Below are positions 33,241 through 42,969 of a stretch of 64,000 bases of DNA, in pieces (position 1 is the stretch's first letter; each line of letters opens with the position of its first letter). The position numbers and the translations under genes are program-made. Source of the stretch: Lachnospiraceae bacterium (lineage in GTDB: Bacteria > Bacillota > Clostridia > Lachnospirales > Lachnospiraceae); contig JAFTXG010000028.1 in assembly GCA_017461725.1 (NCBI GenBank), positions 233,079-297,078 on the forward strand. The letters are read 5' to 3'. The notes under the pieces were generated by a model. The model made no database searches. It had not been told where the DNA came from and saw only the letters and a program-made list of their open reading frames with translations.

Positions 33241-34014
33241 ATGAAAAAACTGACTGCAATACTTATGATTATGGTAATGATGTTCGCTCTGGCTGCCTGC
33301 GGCAAGTCCGAGAAGGATATGGTCTACGCCGTGGAGGCAGGTTCGGCAGGTGAGGCTGTCGCACTGGAAAAGGGTTACAAGATCAACAGCGTGGATACTC
33401 AGGCAAAGGCACTGATGGAGGTTCAGGCCGGTACCTCCGACGCAGCGATCATCGACTCTCTCATGGCCGGCGCCATGGTCGGCGAGGGTACCAGCTACCC
33501 CGATCTGAAATGCACCGACCAGCGACTGACCGAGGAACTGTACGGTATCGGCTGCCGCAAGGGATCCGATCTGGCCGCTTACATTAACAATGTTCTCGCT
33601 GAGACCTACGCGGACGGCACCATGCTGGAGATTGCAAAGACCTACGGTGTTCAGGAAGCACTGGTGGAGCAGTCCGCAGCCGCTGGCTTCACTCCCGCTG
33701 CCGACAGCGACGTGGCGAAGATTCAGAGCAAAGGCAAGCTGATCGTCGGTATCACTGAGTTCGCTCCCATGGACTATAAGGATGCAAACGGTAACTGGAT
33801 CGGATTTGACGCAGACATGGCGAAGATCGTTGCCGATAAGCTGGGCGTTGAGATCGAGTTCGTGGTGATCGACTGGGATTACAAGGTGATGGAGCTGGAT
33901 TCCGGCAGCATCGATGTGGTATGGAACGGAATGACCCTGACTGACGCGGTGCTGGCTGCCATGGAGTGCACCAACGCTTACTGCAACAATGCACAGATCG
34001 TGGTGACGAAGTAA
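33241..34014 (+). CDS. Amino-acid ABC transporter substrate-binding lipoprotein with circularly permuted halves
   Basis: 257 residues. A lipoprotein signal ends in LAAC (17-20). What follows is the SBP_bac_3 fold in swapped order. Residues 27-145 (VYAVEAGSAGEA..., GTSDAAIIDSLMAGAM, YGIGCRKGSDLAA) match the normal second half. Residues 160-257 (KGKLIVGITEFAPMDYKD, GNWIGFDADMA, VWNGMTLTD, NAQIVVTK) match the normal first half, including the ligand-binding start that should follow the signal peptide directly. A 15-residue linker joins them. Together they make almost one full domain set, missing only the short piece between NAQIVVTK and the AVEAGSAG strand. Start ATG 33241 follows GAGGAG. Permease and ATPase genes follow. 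Confidence 0.88.
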   Translation: MKKLTAILMIMVMMFALAACGKSEKDMVYAVEAGSAGEAVALEKGYKINSVDTQAKALMEVQAGTSDAAIIDSLMAGAMVGEGTSYPDLKCTDQRLTEELYGIGCRKGSDLAAYINNVLAETYADGTMLEIAKTYGVQEALVEQSAAAGFTPAADSDVAKIQSKGKLIVGITEFAPMDYKDANGNWIGFDADMAKIVADKLGVEIEFVVIDWDYKVMELDSGSIDVVWNGMTLTDAVLAAMECTNAYCNNAQIVVTK

Positions 34015-34028
34015 TTTATCCTTACATG

Positions 34029-34062
34029 CAAAGGCAGAGAACTTAACCATCCTCTGCCTTTG
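34029..34062 (+). terminator. Intercistronic stem-loop between binding protein and permease
   Basis: A perfect 11-base stem CAAAGGCAGAG/CTCTGCCTTTG with only a weak T-run after it. Such stems typically protect or partly terminate the mRNA so that the binding protein is made in excess over the membrane parts. Confidence 0.65.
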
Positions 34063-34100
34063 AACTGTTTTGTGAAATTTGAATTTACAGGAGTTTCCCC

Positions 34101-34841
34101 ATGTTTTGGACTGTAACACAATCTCTTCTGGAAGGTCTCTGGACCTCCATTGAATTATTTTTCCTGACTCTGCTGTTCTCCCTGCCGCTGGGCCTGCTGA
34201 TCGCCTTCGGCTCCATGAGCAGATGGGCGCCCATTCACAGCCTCTTAAAGCGCTGGCCTAAGCTGACTGCCCTCAGACAGATAGCAGACCGCTGGCCCGG
34301 ACTGGCAGCGTTCCGCCCTGTCAGCACCTTAACCAATCTGGTTGTGTGGATCATCCGCGGCACTCCGCTGATGCTCCAGCTGATCATCATCTTCTACGGC
34401 CCCGGCATGTGGTTCGACCATAACATCTGGGCCTTCGGCAATGGCCGCATGGCAGCCTGCGTGGTTGCTTTCGTATTCAACTACGCCTGCTACTTTTCCG
34501 TGATCTATCGGGGCGGCATTGAGGGTGTTCCCCAGGGACAGCGGGAGGCCGGCGAGGTTCTGGGCATGACCAAGTCACAGATTTTCTTTAAGATCACGCT
34601 GCTGCAGGTCATCAAACGAATCGTGCCGCCCATGTCCAACGAGATCATCACGCTGGTCAAGGACACCTCCCTGGCCCGCATCATCGCCATCACTGAGCTG
34701 GTCAAGGCCGGTGAGGCCTACATGAAGTCGGACGGTATCACTTGGCCGCTGTTCTACACCATGGTATATTATCTGCTGTTCGTCGGTATTCTGACCATCC
34801 TGTTCAACCGGTTGGAAAAGAAACTGGATTATTTTAAGTGA
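34101..34841 (+). CDS. Polar amino-acid ABC transporter permease (HisM/GlnP type)
   Basis: 246 residues with an N-terminal helix, an extra polar loop (about 48-75, [20 protein letters not shown]), then further helices. The permease signature [10 protein letters not shown] and the EAA loop [20 protein letters not shown] are intact. It would homodimerise and dock the ATPase encoded 13 bases downstream. Start ATG 34101 has AGGAG at 7 bases. Confidence 0.92.
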   Translation: MFWTVTQSLLEGLWTSIELFFLTLLFSLPLGLLIAFGSMSRWAPIHSLLKRWPKLTALRQIADRWPGLAAFRPVSTLTNLVVWIIRGTPLMLQLIIIFYGPGMWFDHNIWAFGNGRMAACVVAFVFNYACYFSVIYRGGIEGVPQGQREAGEVLGMTKSQIFFKITLLQVIKRIVPPMSNEIITLVKDTSLARIIAITELVKAGEAYMKSDGITWPLFYTMVYYLLFVGILTILFNRLEKKLDYFK

Positions 34842-34854
34842 GGGGGCCGGGCAT

Positions 34855-35637
34855 ATGTCAGTTTTGGAAGTAAACCACATTGAAAAACATTTCGGCTCCA
34901 CACAGGTGCTCAGCGATATCAGCTTTTCCCTGGAAAAGGGACAGGCTCTTTCCATCATCGGCTCCTCCGGAAGCGGCAAGACCACACTCCTGCGCTGCCT
35001 GAATTTTCTGGAGAAACCGGACAGCGGCATCATCAAGGTCAATGACCGCGTGATCTTCGACGCGTCAGATCCCTCCACCCAGATTGAGCGGGAAATCCGC
35101 AAAAAACGGCTCCACTTCGGTCTGGTATTCCAGAATTTCAATCTGTTCCCCCAGTACACGGCACTGCAGAATGTGACGCTGGCCCGTGAACTGTTGGCGA
35201 AAGAAAAAAATGGCGAAAGTCAGGAATCCATTCAGAAAGCCGGAAAAGAACTGCTTGACCGGATGGGGCTGGCTGACCGGGCCAACCACTATCCTCATCA
35301 GTTGTCCGGCGGACAACAGCAGCGCGTGGCCATCGCCAGAGCGCTGGCGATGCAGCCTGACATCCTCTGCTTCGACGAGCCCACTTCCGCGCTGGATCCG
35401 GAGCTCACCGGCGAGGTGCTGCGGGTCATCCGCTCTCTGGCCGAGCAAAAAACCACCATGATCATCGTGACCCACGAGATGGCCTTCGCCCGTGATGTGG
35501 CCGATCAGGTGATCTTCATGGACGGCGGTGTCATCGTGGAACAGGGCGACCCGAAACAGGTCATCGATCATCCGCAGGAGGAACGAACCAGGAAGTTTTT
35601 GGCGAGGTATTCGTCGGAGAATCAAAGTATCGGATAA
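34855..35637 (+). CDS. Polar amino-acid ABC transporter ATPase (GlnQ type)
   Basis: 260 residues. Walker [11 protein letters not shown]-loop VFQNFNLF, signature [15 protein letters not shown], Walker [14 protein letters not shown] and switch His in VTHEM are all present. It energises the transporter of this operon. Start ATG 34855 after GAGGGGG. Last gene, followed by a terminator. Confidence 0.95.
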   Translation: MSVLEVNHIEKHFGSTQVLSDISFSLEKGQALSIIGSSGSGKTTLLRCLNFLEKPDSGIIKVNDRVIFDASDPSTQIEREIRKKRLHFGLVFQNFNLFPQYTALQNVTLARELLAKEKNGESQESIQKAGKELLDRMGLADRANHYPHQLSGGQQQRVAIARALAMQPDILCFDEPTSALDPELTGEVLRVIRSLAEQKTTMIIVTHEMAFARDVADQVIFMDGGVIVEQGDPKQVIDHPQEERTRKFLARYSSENQSIG

Positions 35638-35643
35638 ACTAAT

Positions 35644-35697
35644 AAAGAGTGCAGGTTAAGCTATTGACAGTTTGATCCGCACTCTTTTCATGTTTCG
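35644..35697. terminator. Bidirectional terminator after the amino-acid ABC operon
   Basis: The stem AAAGAGTGC (35644-35652) / GCACTCTTT (35679-35687) with T-rich sequence on the plus side, including a TTTTTT run at 35698-35703. The A-rich side gives a short T-run on the minus side, so it can also serve the convergent DegV gene. Confidence 0.7.
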
Positions 35698-35741
35698 TTT
35701 TTTCTCTATTCTTCGTAATTATCGGTTCTTTTTGAGCGGTA

Positions 35742-36578
35742 TTACTTCTTGATCGTCTGAATCGCCACGCACTCCGGTCCACCCTGAGTGGTAAAGGCCG
35801 GGCTAAGCGGCAAAATCTCGATATCCGCATCTGCAATCTTCGCGCGGATCCGCTCCACCGCCTGAACCGCCAGCTGATGTGCTTCCGAATGTACCACATA
35901 GATCTTGTGACCGGCATCCACGCCCTTCTTCACCAAAAAATCCACGATGCAGTCCACCGCCTTGACAAAGGAACGCTTCTTCGCAAAGCTGGTCAGACGC
36001 TTGCAATCCTCCGTCAGCGTCATGATCGGTACCAGATGCAGGATCTTTCCCACCTCTGCCACCATGGGTGCCAGTCGACCACCGCGCTTTAAATAATCGA
36101 AATCCTTCGGCATCAGGAATGAATAGGACGATGCAGCGTACTCCTCCAGGCGCTTCAGCACTTCCTCGAGCGATTTGCCTGCTGCCGCCATCTTCTGCGC
36201 TGCCAGCACCATATAGCGGTGAGGACCGCACAGTGTCCGAGAATTCCACACGGTCACGCGCTCCGGCTTTTCCAGCATGGTTTTCGCTGTACACGCGGAA
36301 TTATAGGTTCCGGACAGTCCATCTGCCATGGTGATATTCAAAATTTCGCCCTCCGGCTGTCGCTTGTACATCTCCAGCACATCGCCGATGGACGGCTGAG
36401 AGGAAACGGGCAAATGGCCCTGACGAATGATCTCCACGAACTCCGGTGTACGGATCTCCTCGTATTCTTTGTAAGTCTGATTATTGATCGTGACAGACAG
36501 CGGTGCCAGGTCAAAGCCCTGCGCCTGCGCCTCCCCAACGGAATACATGGTAGATGAATCCGTAACAATGTGTAACAT
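35742..36578 (-). CDS. DegV family fatty-acid-binding protein
   Basis: 278 residues. The DegV fold signature is clear: HIVTDSST at the N-terminus, the PVSSQPS segment where the conserved TSQPS Ser contacts the lipid carboxylate, and the GLSGTYNSA loop. DegV (FakB-type) proteins present fatty acids to the kinase FakA. No full FakA gene lies in the window, but a small FakA-domain protein is at 43442-43693. Start ATG 36578 with GGGAGG. Confidence 0.92.
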   Translation of the reverse strand: MLHIVTDSSTMYSVGEAQAQGFDLAPLSVTINNQTYKEYEEIRTPEFVEIIRQGHLPVSSQPSIGDVLEMYKRQPEGEILNITMADGLSGTYNSACTAKTMLEKPERVTVWNSRTLCGPHRYMVLAAQKMAAAGKSLEEVLKRLEEYAASSYSFLMPKDFDYLKRGGRLAPMVAEVGKILHLVPIMTLTEDCKRLTSFAKKRSFVKAVDCIVDFLVKKGVDAGHKIYVVHSEAHQLAVQAVERIRAKIADADIEILPLSPAFTTQGGPECVAIQTIKK

Positions 36579-36618
36579 ATCATTTCCTCCCGTATTTGTA
36601 TTTCATAACTTTATATCT

Positions 36619-36658
36619 GGTATTTAATACCGCTTTATCAAGTTTTCCATAACTTGAT
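36619..36658 (-). promoter_or_regulatory. Palindromes upstream of the DegV gene
   Basis: ATCAAGTT-N6-AACTTGAT (36637-36658) and GGTATTTAATACC (36619-36631) lie between the DegV gene and a TTGACA on the minus strand just upstream. They are candidate operators for lipid-responsive control; the regulator is unknown. Confidence 0.4.
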
Positions 36659-36775
36659 GCTTTTGTCAAGAGAAATCGGGAGAATTGACAAAAAATTCAT
36701 ACTTTCTTAATAAAGCTCCCGCTATCATCAACAGCGTCTTTCGCTCACTGTCTCTTCATAAAGGGAACCTTATCG

Positions 36776-37393
36776 TCACAACACGAGCAAATTTATCTGC
36801 TGCTTCAACACACTGAGCAGCCACCCCATAGCATAGTAGGTCGTCTCAAAATGCAAAAAATCCAGTGTATTTTTATCCCAGAGAAGCTTGATCTGAGCAG
36901 GGAACTCCTCATCCTTGTCCCAAAAGCGGAACTGTACCGGGAGAAACGGAAACAGATCAAACTCCCAGCAGACATCGGCCCCTGCCGAAATTTCCGGTCT
37001 GCGACCGCCGATCTTCTCACAGGCTGCCCATAGCAGTTCCGACTTTCCGGAAAACGCCTCCGCAGTTTTTCGGGTAAACGCCTCTGTATCCGGGCTGGTG
37101 GAAAGCATCTGCAAATTAGCCGGAGTGACCCACTGATGAGCCAGAACCGGATTTTTCATTGAGCAACAAAGAACATCATATATGGTCATCGCTACGTTGA
37201 AATTTCGACACTCCCCCGCCTCAGTCTCCACCGCACCGCTTTCTCTGGAAATGCGGTACAGCTGATTCAGCATCTCGATATAAATATACTGTTCGTCCGC
37301 ACGCAAGCCGAACTTTTCGATCATCTTCTGCTGATCATAATTCAGAAATAGACCTCTGGAAATCGTGACCTGCTTGTCGTAATTATCTGCCAT
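36776..37393 (-). CDS. DUF3786 domain protein
   Basis: 205 residues. The C-terminal part (FDLFPFLPVQFRFWDKDEEF, then LLWDKNTLDFLHFETTYYAMG) has the family pattern of DUF3786, a conserved unknown of anaerobes. No catalytic motif is evident. Start ATG 37393 with AGGGAG; an upstream in-frame start at 37432 overlaps the preceding gene's stop. It follows the DUF6054 gene by 35 bases and is probably cotranscribed. Confidence 0.75.
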   Translation of the reverse strand: MADNYDKQVTISRGLFLNYDQQKMIEKFGLRADEQYIYIEMLNQLYRISRESGAVETEAGECRNFNVAMTIYDVLCCSMKNPVLAHQWVTPANLQMLSTSPDTEAFTRKTAEAFSGKSELLWAACEKIGGRRPEISAGADVCWEFDLFPFLPVQFRFWDKDEEFPAQIKLLWDKNTLDFLHFETTYYAMGWLLSVLKQQINLLVL

Positions 37394-37428
37394 CAAAGCT
37401 CTCCCTGTCCATTCGTTTCGGCGACTCA

Positions 37429-37758
37429 TCACAGCAACTCCGCCAGCTTTTCCAGAAAGGCTTCCTCCCCGAAGGTATTTACCTTCCAGAACATGGCCTG
37501 ACTGCCGCCGGAGGTGATGGCCGACAGCCGGATCGGCTCATTCGGTGCCGCCTGGAACAGCGTCACATTCATGCTGACACGATTTCCCCCCATGTAGCTG
37601 TAACGCTCAAACACTCTCACACTGCAGCGGGCTCCACCGCTGCGAAAATCGCTGGTATCCTCCAGTGTGGCGGAAACACTTCCGTTTACGATGCCCTCGG
37701 TGATCTTCGCAAGGATCATCCCAAAATCTCCGTTTAAAGTGCGCTCCAACTTTGCCAT
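37429..37758 (-). CDS. DUF6054 family protein
   Basis: 109 residues, cytoplasmic, matching the small conserved family seen in Lachnospiraceae and relatives: start MAKLERTLNGDFG, the NGSVSATLEDTSDF block, the MGGNRVSMN block and the C-terminal VNTFGEEAFLE. Function unknown. Start ATG 37758 after GAGGAGGG. Confidence 0.75.
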   Translation of the reverse strand: MAKLERTLNGDFGMILAKITEGIVNGSVSATLEDTSDFRSGGARCSVRVFERYSYMGGNRVSMNVTLFQAAPNEPIRLSAITSGGSQAMFWKVNTFGEEAFLEKLAELL

Positions 37759-37918
37759 ACTCGTCCCTCCTCGGTAAATCTGTCATTATCAAAACATGAA
37801 ATGCTCTGCACCTCATGCTCCTGAAATCAATTGTAGCATGGACCGAACTGGCAGTCCATGCTTTCCATTAAAATGTAATCCAATTGTAACAATTCCAACC
37901 CTTACCGCCAAAGCTCAT

Positions 37919-38284
37919 TTATTCCATATCATCTATGTTCTTTCTTGCCTTGATCCAGGTAACGGCCATACACACTAAAATGACTGCTGTAATTCCGAGA
38001 CACAGCCACGATCCCCAGTTCATAAAGGCGAATATCCCGTGACCTATGGCCTGCATAAAGAGAAGCCACAGAAAGGTTCCATAATCCGCTGTCATAAATT
38101 TCTTACAGAGGATCAGGTACAGGATCACCGCAAACAGCACCGACGATGCTCCGTTGAGCATCACACAGATCATGGTGTGGAATACGGCGATGTACATGTC
38201 ATGCCGGTAGGGGTAAATTGCGACGAAGAACAGGATCAAAAATGCGATACTGTACCAAAACTGAGACTTCTTCAAAAGCTTCAT
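37919..38284 (-). CDS. Small four-helix membrane protein, unknown
   Basis: 121 residues with about four hydrophobic segments (FWYSIAFLILFFVAIYPYR, TMICVMLNGASSVLFAVILY, TFLWLLFMQAIGHGIFAF, LCLGITAVILVCMAVTW) and a charged C-terminal tail. No family recognised. Start ATG 38284 with GAGAGGAGG. Stands alone between DUF6054 and PolC. Confidence 0.6.
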   Translation of the reverse strand: MKLLKKSQFWYSIAFLILFFVAIYPYRHDMYIAVFHTMICVMLNGASSVLFAVILYLILCKKFMTADYGTFLWLLFMQAIGHGIFAFMNWGSWLCLGITAVILVCMAVTWIKARKNIDDME

Positions 38285-38395
38285 CTGTGGATGCCTCCTC
38301 TCAACCGATACCCTGTCGTTAACATAATATTATCATGCCGACGGAGCATTGAAAATAGGCTTAAAGAATTATTAAACTTTAATTTTCTTAAACCG

Positions 38396-38426
38396 AAAAA
38401 GGGCAGAAAATTCCACCCTTTTCCCT
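38396..38426 (-). terminator. Terminator of the polC operon
   Basis: Minus-strand AAAAGGG...CCCTTTTT stem (38396-38426) with a T-rich tail, five bases past the polC stop codon. Confidence 0.7.
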
Positions 38427-38430
38427 AGTC

Positions 38431-41400
38431 TTACACCTCACTCATCAAATCAAACAGACTCATCTGGTTGCTCTCCGGGATATCTCCCAACAGTCCCAGG
38501 TCCGCCATCAGATCAATCACGGTCTTGGTCGCCTTGGTCCGCTGCCAGAAATCCTCCTTGGACAGATAAGGGCCGTCCTTGCCGGCGGCCTCCACCGCCT
38601 CAGCCGCCTTGTCTCCCATACCTTCGATTGAGTTCAGGGAAGGCATCAGCTTTCCGTCGATGATCTGGAAATCCACCGCCTTGGCGCGGTAAATGTCGAT
38701 GGGCATGAACTCAAAGCCGCGGGCATACATCTCCTGCACAATTCGCATGTCGCGGAGGGTATCCTGCTCCTTGGGGGACAACTCATCGGAGCGGCGCTTG
38801 TAGTCCGCCAGCACCTCCTCCAGGTGCTCCCTGCCCTGGCACATGATCTCGTAGGAGAAACCCTTGGCGCGGATACTGAAGAACGCCGCGTAGTAGGCCA
38901 GCGGGTAGAATACCTTGCAGTAGGCGATTCGCCAGGCCATCATAACGTAGGCCGCCGCGTGGGCCTTGGGGAACATGTACTTGATCTTCTTGCAGGACCA
39001 GATGTACCAGTCGGGCACATCGGCCGCCTTCATCTGCTCCTCCCAGTCGGGCTTCAGTCCCTTTCCCTTTCGGACGGACTCCATGATGGTGAAGGAGAGC
39101 TCCTTGTCCATGCCCTTGCTGATCAGATAAATCATGATGTCATCTCGGGTACAGATGGCCGTCTGAATGGTCGCCGTTCCCTCCTTGATCAGGGTCTCCG
39201 CATTGCCCAGCCACACGTCGGTACCGTGGGACAGTCCGGCGATACGCACCAGGTCAGAGAAACAGGTGGGTTTAGCGTCAATTAACATCTGCATCGCGAA
39301 ATCGGTACCGAACTCCGGGATGCCGAGTGCACCCAGCTTAGTCCCTCCGATGTCGTCGGGCGTGATACCCAGCGCCTCGGTATTTTTAAACAGACTCATG
39401 ACCTCCGGGTTGTCCAGCGGGATCAGCTTGGCATCCAGCCCGGTCAGATCCTCCAGCCGTCGGATCATGGTGGGATCATCGTGTCCCAGAATATCCAGCT
39501 TCAGCAGGTTATGATCGATGGAATGGTAATCGAAATGGGTGGTTACGGTCTTAGTTGTCATATCGTTTGCAGGGCGCTGCACCGGCGTGAAGGAATAAAT
39601 CTCCTCGCCGTGGGGCAGTACAACGATACCTCCGGGGTGCTGGCCGGTGGTTCTCCGCACACCCACACAGCCCTGAACGATGCGGTTGATCTCGCATTTC
39701 CGCTTCTTCTGACCGCGCTCCGCGTAATAATTCTTCACATAGCCATAGGCCGTCTTGTCCGCCAACGTACCGATGGTTCCGGCGCGGAAGGTGTGACCCT
39801 TGCCGAAAATGACCTCGGTGTAGTCGTGGGCGTGGCTCTGGTATTCGCCGGAGAAGTTCAGGTCAATATCCGGCTCCTTGTTTCCCTTGAATCCCAGGAA
39901 CGTCTCGAAAGGAATATCAAATCCGGCCTTGTTAAGCTTATGACCACAGACAGGGCAGTCCTTGTCCGGCATATCACAGCCGGCACCGCCGCCGTAGGCT
40001 TTCACCTCGTCGGAATCGAAGTCCACATAGTAGCAATCCGGACAGATATAGTGGGGACTTAAGGGATTTACCTCGGTAATGTCCGCCATGGTCGCCACGA
40101 AGGAGGAACCGACGGAACCACGGGAGCCTACCAGATAGCCGTCCTCGTTTGACTTGGTTACCAGCTTCTGGGCAATGATGTACATTACGGCGAAACCGTT
40201 GCTGATAATGGAGTTCAGCTCGCGCTCCAGCCGCTCAATTACGATCTCCGGAAGCTTGGGGCCGTACAGCTTGTGGGCATTCCGGTAACACATGTCACGC
40301 AGGTCCTGATCGGAATTTTCAATGACCGGCGGACATTTGTCCGGGCGCACCGGCGCGATCTTCTCGCACATGGCAGCGATCTTGTTGGTGTTGGTGATGA
40401 CCACCTCTCTGGCCTTCTCCGCGCCTAAGTAGGCGAACTCATCCAGCATTTCCTGGGTAGTCCGCAGATACAGGGGAGCCTGATCGTCCGCATCCTTGAA
40501 GCCCTTGCCGGCCATGATGATTCGACGGTAAACCTCATCCTCCGGGTCGAGGAAATGCACATCGCAGGTCGCCGCCACCGGCTTGCCGAACTGCTCTCCC
40601 AGCTTAACGATCTTTCGGTTCAGATCCCGGAGATCCTCCTCGGTCTGCGCCGCATACTTATCGCTGCGCAGCATGAAGGCATTATTGCCGATAGGCTGGA
40701 TCTCCAGATAATCGTAGAAATTCACAATACGGGAAATCTCCTCGTCGGAAGCACCTCCCACCACCGCATTCATCAGCTCTCCTGCCTCGCAGGCAGAGCC
40801 AATGATCAAGCCGCAGCGATACTTCTGCAGCAGGCTCTTGGGGATTCTGGGCTGGCGCGCAAAATAGTCAATGTGTGACATGGACACCAGACGGTAGAGA
40901 TTGATCCGCCCCTCATCAGTGGATGCCAGAATGATCACATGGTAGGTGGGCATCTTTTTGATGGCCTCATCGGTCATCACGCTGAGGGAATTCATCCCGG
41001 TCAGGTCCTCAACGCCCTTATCCTTCAGCATTTCCAGAAACTTCTGATAGATCAGCGCCGTGCACTCCGCATCGTCCACCGCGCGGTGATGATGCTCCAG
41101 GGAAACGCCCACGGCCTTCGCCACCACATCCAGCTTGTGCTTTCTGAGATCAGGCAGCAAAATACGGGACAGACCCACGGTATCCACGATGGTGGGCGCG
41201 TAGGGCAGCCCCATGCGCTTGGCATTTGCCTCGATAAAACCGGTATCAAAGGAGGCATTGTGGGCAACGATGACCGCTCCCTCACAGAACTCCAGAAACT
41301 TCGGCAACACTTCTTCAATCTTCGGCTGCCCGATCAGCATCTGATCGGTGATGCTGGTCAGCTCCTCGATCTTCGCGGGGATCGGCTCGCAGGGGTCCAC

Positions 41401-42960
41401 AAAGGTGGAGAACCGGTCGACGATCTCTCCGTTCACCAGCTTAACCGCGCCGATCTCGATGATCTTACAGCTGACAGCACTCAATCCGGTGGTCTCAATA
41501 TCAAATACAACGGTGGGGGCAGACAACGGCTGTCCCTTGCAGCGGACCACCACTTCCTTCAGATCGTCCACCAGATACCCTTCCACACCGTAAATTACCT
41601 TGAAGGGATCCTTGTCGCCGATGGCATGGTAGGCCTCGGTGAAGCCCTGCACACAGCCGTGGTCGGTGATGGCCAGCGCGGGCATGCCCCACTCCTTGGC
41701 GCGGTTTAAGAGATCCTTCGCCTCGGAGACACCGTCCATATCGCTCATCTTGGTGTGGCAATGAAGCTCCACTCGCTTCTCCTCGCTGGTGTCCATCCGC
41801 TTGCTGACCTCGACAGCGCCGCGGCGGATACCAGTGACCGAGCTGATCACCATCTCATTGTCAAATTTATCAATGTCCAGCATACCGCGGATGCGCAGGG
41901 CAGCGCCCTTCTTGACAATGCCCATCACTTCGTCCTTCTGCTCCTCCTTCAGGAACATTTTGACCGTCACGGTATCGGTGTAATCAGTCACATCGAACAT
42001 CAGAATGGTCTTGCCGCTGCGAAGCTCCTTGGGCTCCAGCGCAATGACAACACCGTTGATGACCACCGCACCCATCTCCGGTGTGATCTCGCTGATGGGC
42101 GTGAAATGATCGTCGAAATCATATCCAAACAATACATCATCGTTTTTCGGTTTCCTCTGGAAGCCCTTGCGGTTGCCAAACTTGTCTTTGCCGAAGGAAT
42201 TGCCGCCGAACTGACCGGAGCCTGCTTTGGCTGCCGCACCGGAACCGCCGCCTGCACTGCCTTTCGCTGCCCCCTGGCCTGCTCCGGATGCAGCCGCGCC
42301 AGCTCCTGTCTTTGCCAACTGGCCTCCTGCACTTCCACCCTCTGCACCGGAGCCACTTGCCACCAGCATGCCGTCCTCGCCCATGACCTTTCCGGCCCGC
42401 TGCAGAATCTCCACAGCCTGACGGCGCTCCTCCGCCGCGTTGTCCCTCTTGCTCTCCACCGCCTCGTACTGAAACTGAACCTCCAGATCCGTTCCGCAGC
42501 GCTCGCGGAAAATCTTCTCCAGAATGCGCTTCAGCTCGCCGGTCTTGCTGTGGGCAACCAGACTGTCGTCCAGATGGAGCAGACAGATGTGCTCACCGGT
42601 AAATTCCCAGCGGGACTTTCTCATCAGATTATATAACACCAAACTATAGGGCTTCAGCTCATACAGAATACTGTCCTCGTACGCCTTCATCAGATTTTCC
42701 GGCGTGTACTGCGCGGACAGGACATACTTCTCGCAGATCGTGACCGTGGTCGGCACGTTCGCAAACAACTGCTTTTTAATCTCCGCCTCCATCTGATTGA
42801 TGCTGCGCTTGTGGATCAGGCGCTCGGAGGCGATATATATTTTGAGCGCACTTCGGTCCCTGGTAGAGACGACCTTCTCAATCTCCACCCGGTCAAACAA
42901 TGCGCGCTGTTCATCTGTAACCTGAAGGCCGGGAATGGCCTCCCAGAATAATTTTGCCAT
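38431..42960 (-). CDS. polC: DNA polymerase III alpha subunit, Gram-positive PolC type
   Basis: 1509 residues, the replicative polymerase of Firmicutes. Domains in order: N-terminal domain (1-200); an unusual Gly/Ala/Ser-rich linker (about 200-260); OB-fold (about 275-390); PHP domain (ELHCHTKMSDMDG); inserted DnaQ-type 3'-5' exonuclease with DIETTGL; the rest of PHP; a Zn-binding region (CPDCYYVDF, CPVCGHK); the catalytic palm with PDIDLNFSGE; and fingers and C-terminal helix-hairpin-helix region. Start ATG 42960 after GAGG. The gene lies 9 bases downstream of the PNPOx-like gene. Confidence 0.97.
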   Translation of the reverse strand: MAKLFWEAIPGLQVTDEQRALFDRVEIEKVVSTRDRSALKIYIASERLIHKRSINQMEAEIKKQLFANVPTTVTICEKYVLSAQYTPENLMKAYEDSILYELKPYSLVLYNLMRKSRWEFTGEHICLLHLDDSLVAHSKTGELKRILEKIFRERCGTDLEVQFQYEAVESKRDNAAEERRQAVEILQRAGKVMGEDGMLVASGSGAEGGSAGGQLAKTGAGAAASGAGQGAAKGSAGGGSGAAAKAGSGQFGGNSFGKDKFGNRKGFQRKPKNDDVLFGYDFDDHFTPISEITPEMGAVVINGVVIALEPKELRSGKTILMFDVTDYTDTVTVKMFLKEEQKDEVMGIVKKGAALRIRGMLDIDKFDNEMVISSVTGIRRGAVEVSKRMDTSEEKRVELHCHTKMSDMDGVSEAKDLLNRAKEWGMPALAITDHGCVQGFTEAYHAIGDKDPFKVIYGVEGYLVDDLKEVVVRCKGQPLSAPTVVFDIETTGLSAVSCKIIEIGAVKLVNGEIVDRFSTFVDPCEPIPAKIEELTSITDQMLIGQPKIEEVLPKFLEFCEGAVIVAHNASFDTGFIEANAKRMGLPYAPTIVDTVGLSRILLPDLRKHKLDVVAKAVGVSLEHHHRAVDDAECTALIYQKFLEMLKDKGVEDLTGMNSLSVMTDEAIKKMPTYHVIILASTDEGRINLYRLVSMSHIDYFARQPRIPKSLLQKYRCGLIIGSACEAGELMNAVVGGASDEEISRIVNFYDYLEIQPIGNNAFMLRSDKYAAQTEEDLRDLNRKIVKLGEQFGKPVAATCDVHFLDPEDEVYRRIIMAGKGFKDADDQAPLYLRTTQEMLDEFAYLGAEKAREVVITNTNKIAAMCEKIAPVRPDKCPPVIENSDQDLRDMCYRNAHKLYGPKLPEIVIERLERELNSIISNGFAVMYIIAQKLVTKSNEDGYLVGSRGSVGSSFVATMADITEVNPLSPHYICPDCYYVDFDSDEVKAYGGGAGCDMPDKDCPVCGHKLNKAGFDIPFETFLGFKGNKEPDIDLNFSGEYQSHAHDYTEVIFGKGHTFRAGTIGTLADKTAYGYVKNYYAERGQKKRKCEINRIVQGCVGVRRTTGQHPGGIVVLPHGEEIYSFTPVQRPANDMTTKTVTTHFDYHSIDHNLLKLDILGHDDPTMIRRLEDLTGLDAKLIPLDNPEVMSLFKNTEALGITPDDIGGTKLGALGIPEFGTDFAMQMLIDAKPTCFSDLVRIAGLSHGTDVWLGNAETLIKEGTATIQTAICTRDDIMIYLISKGMDKELSFTIMESVRKGKGLKPDWEEQMKAADVPDWYIWSCKKIKYMFPKAHAAAYVMMAWRIAYCKVFYPLAYYAAFFSIRAKGFSYEIMCQGREHLEEVLADYKRRSDELSPKEQDTLRDMRIVQEMYARGFEFMPIDIYRAKAVDFQIIDGKLMPSLNSIEGMGDKAAEAVEAAGKDGPYLSKEDFWQRTKATKTVIDLMADLGLLGDIPESNQMSLFDLMSEV

Positions 42961-42969
42961 TTATGTACC

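Noticed and set aside
33196..34119. Minus-strand frame opposite the permuted binding protein.
   Set aside because: Lacks domains; the plus strand has a signal peptide, lipobox, conserved binding blocks and a ribosome site.
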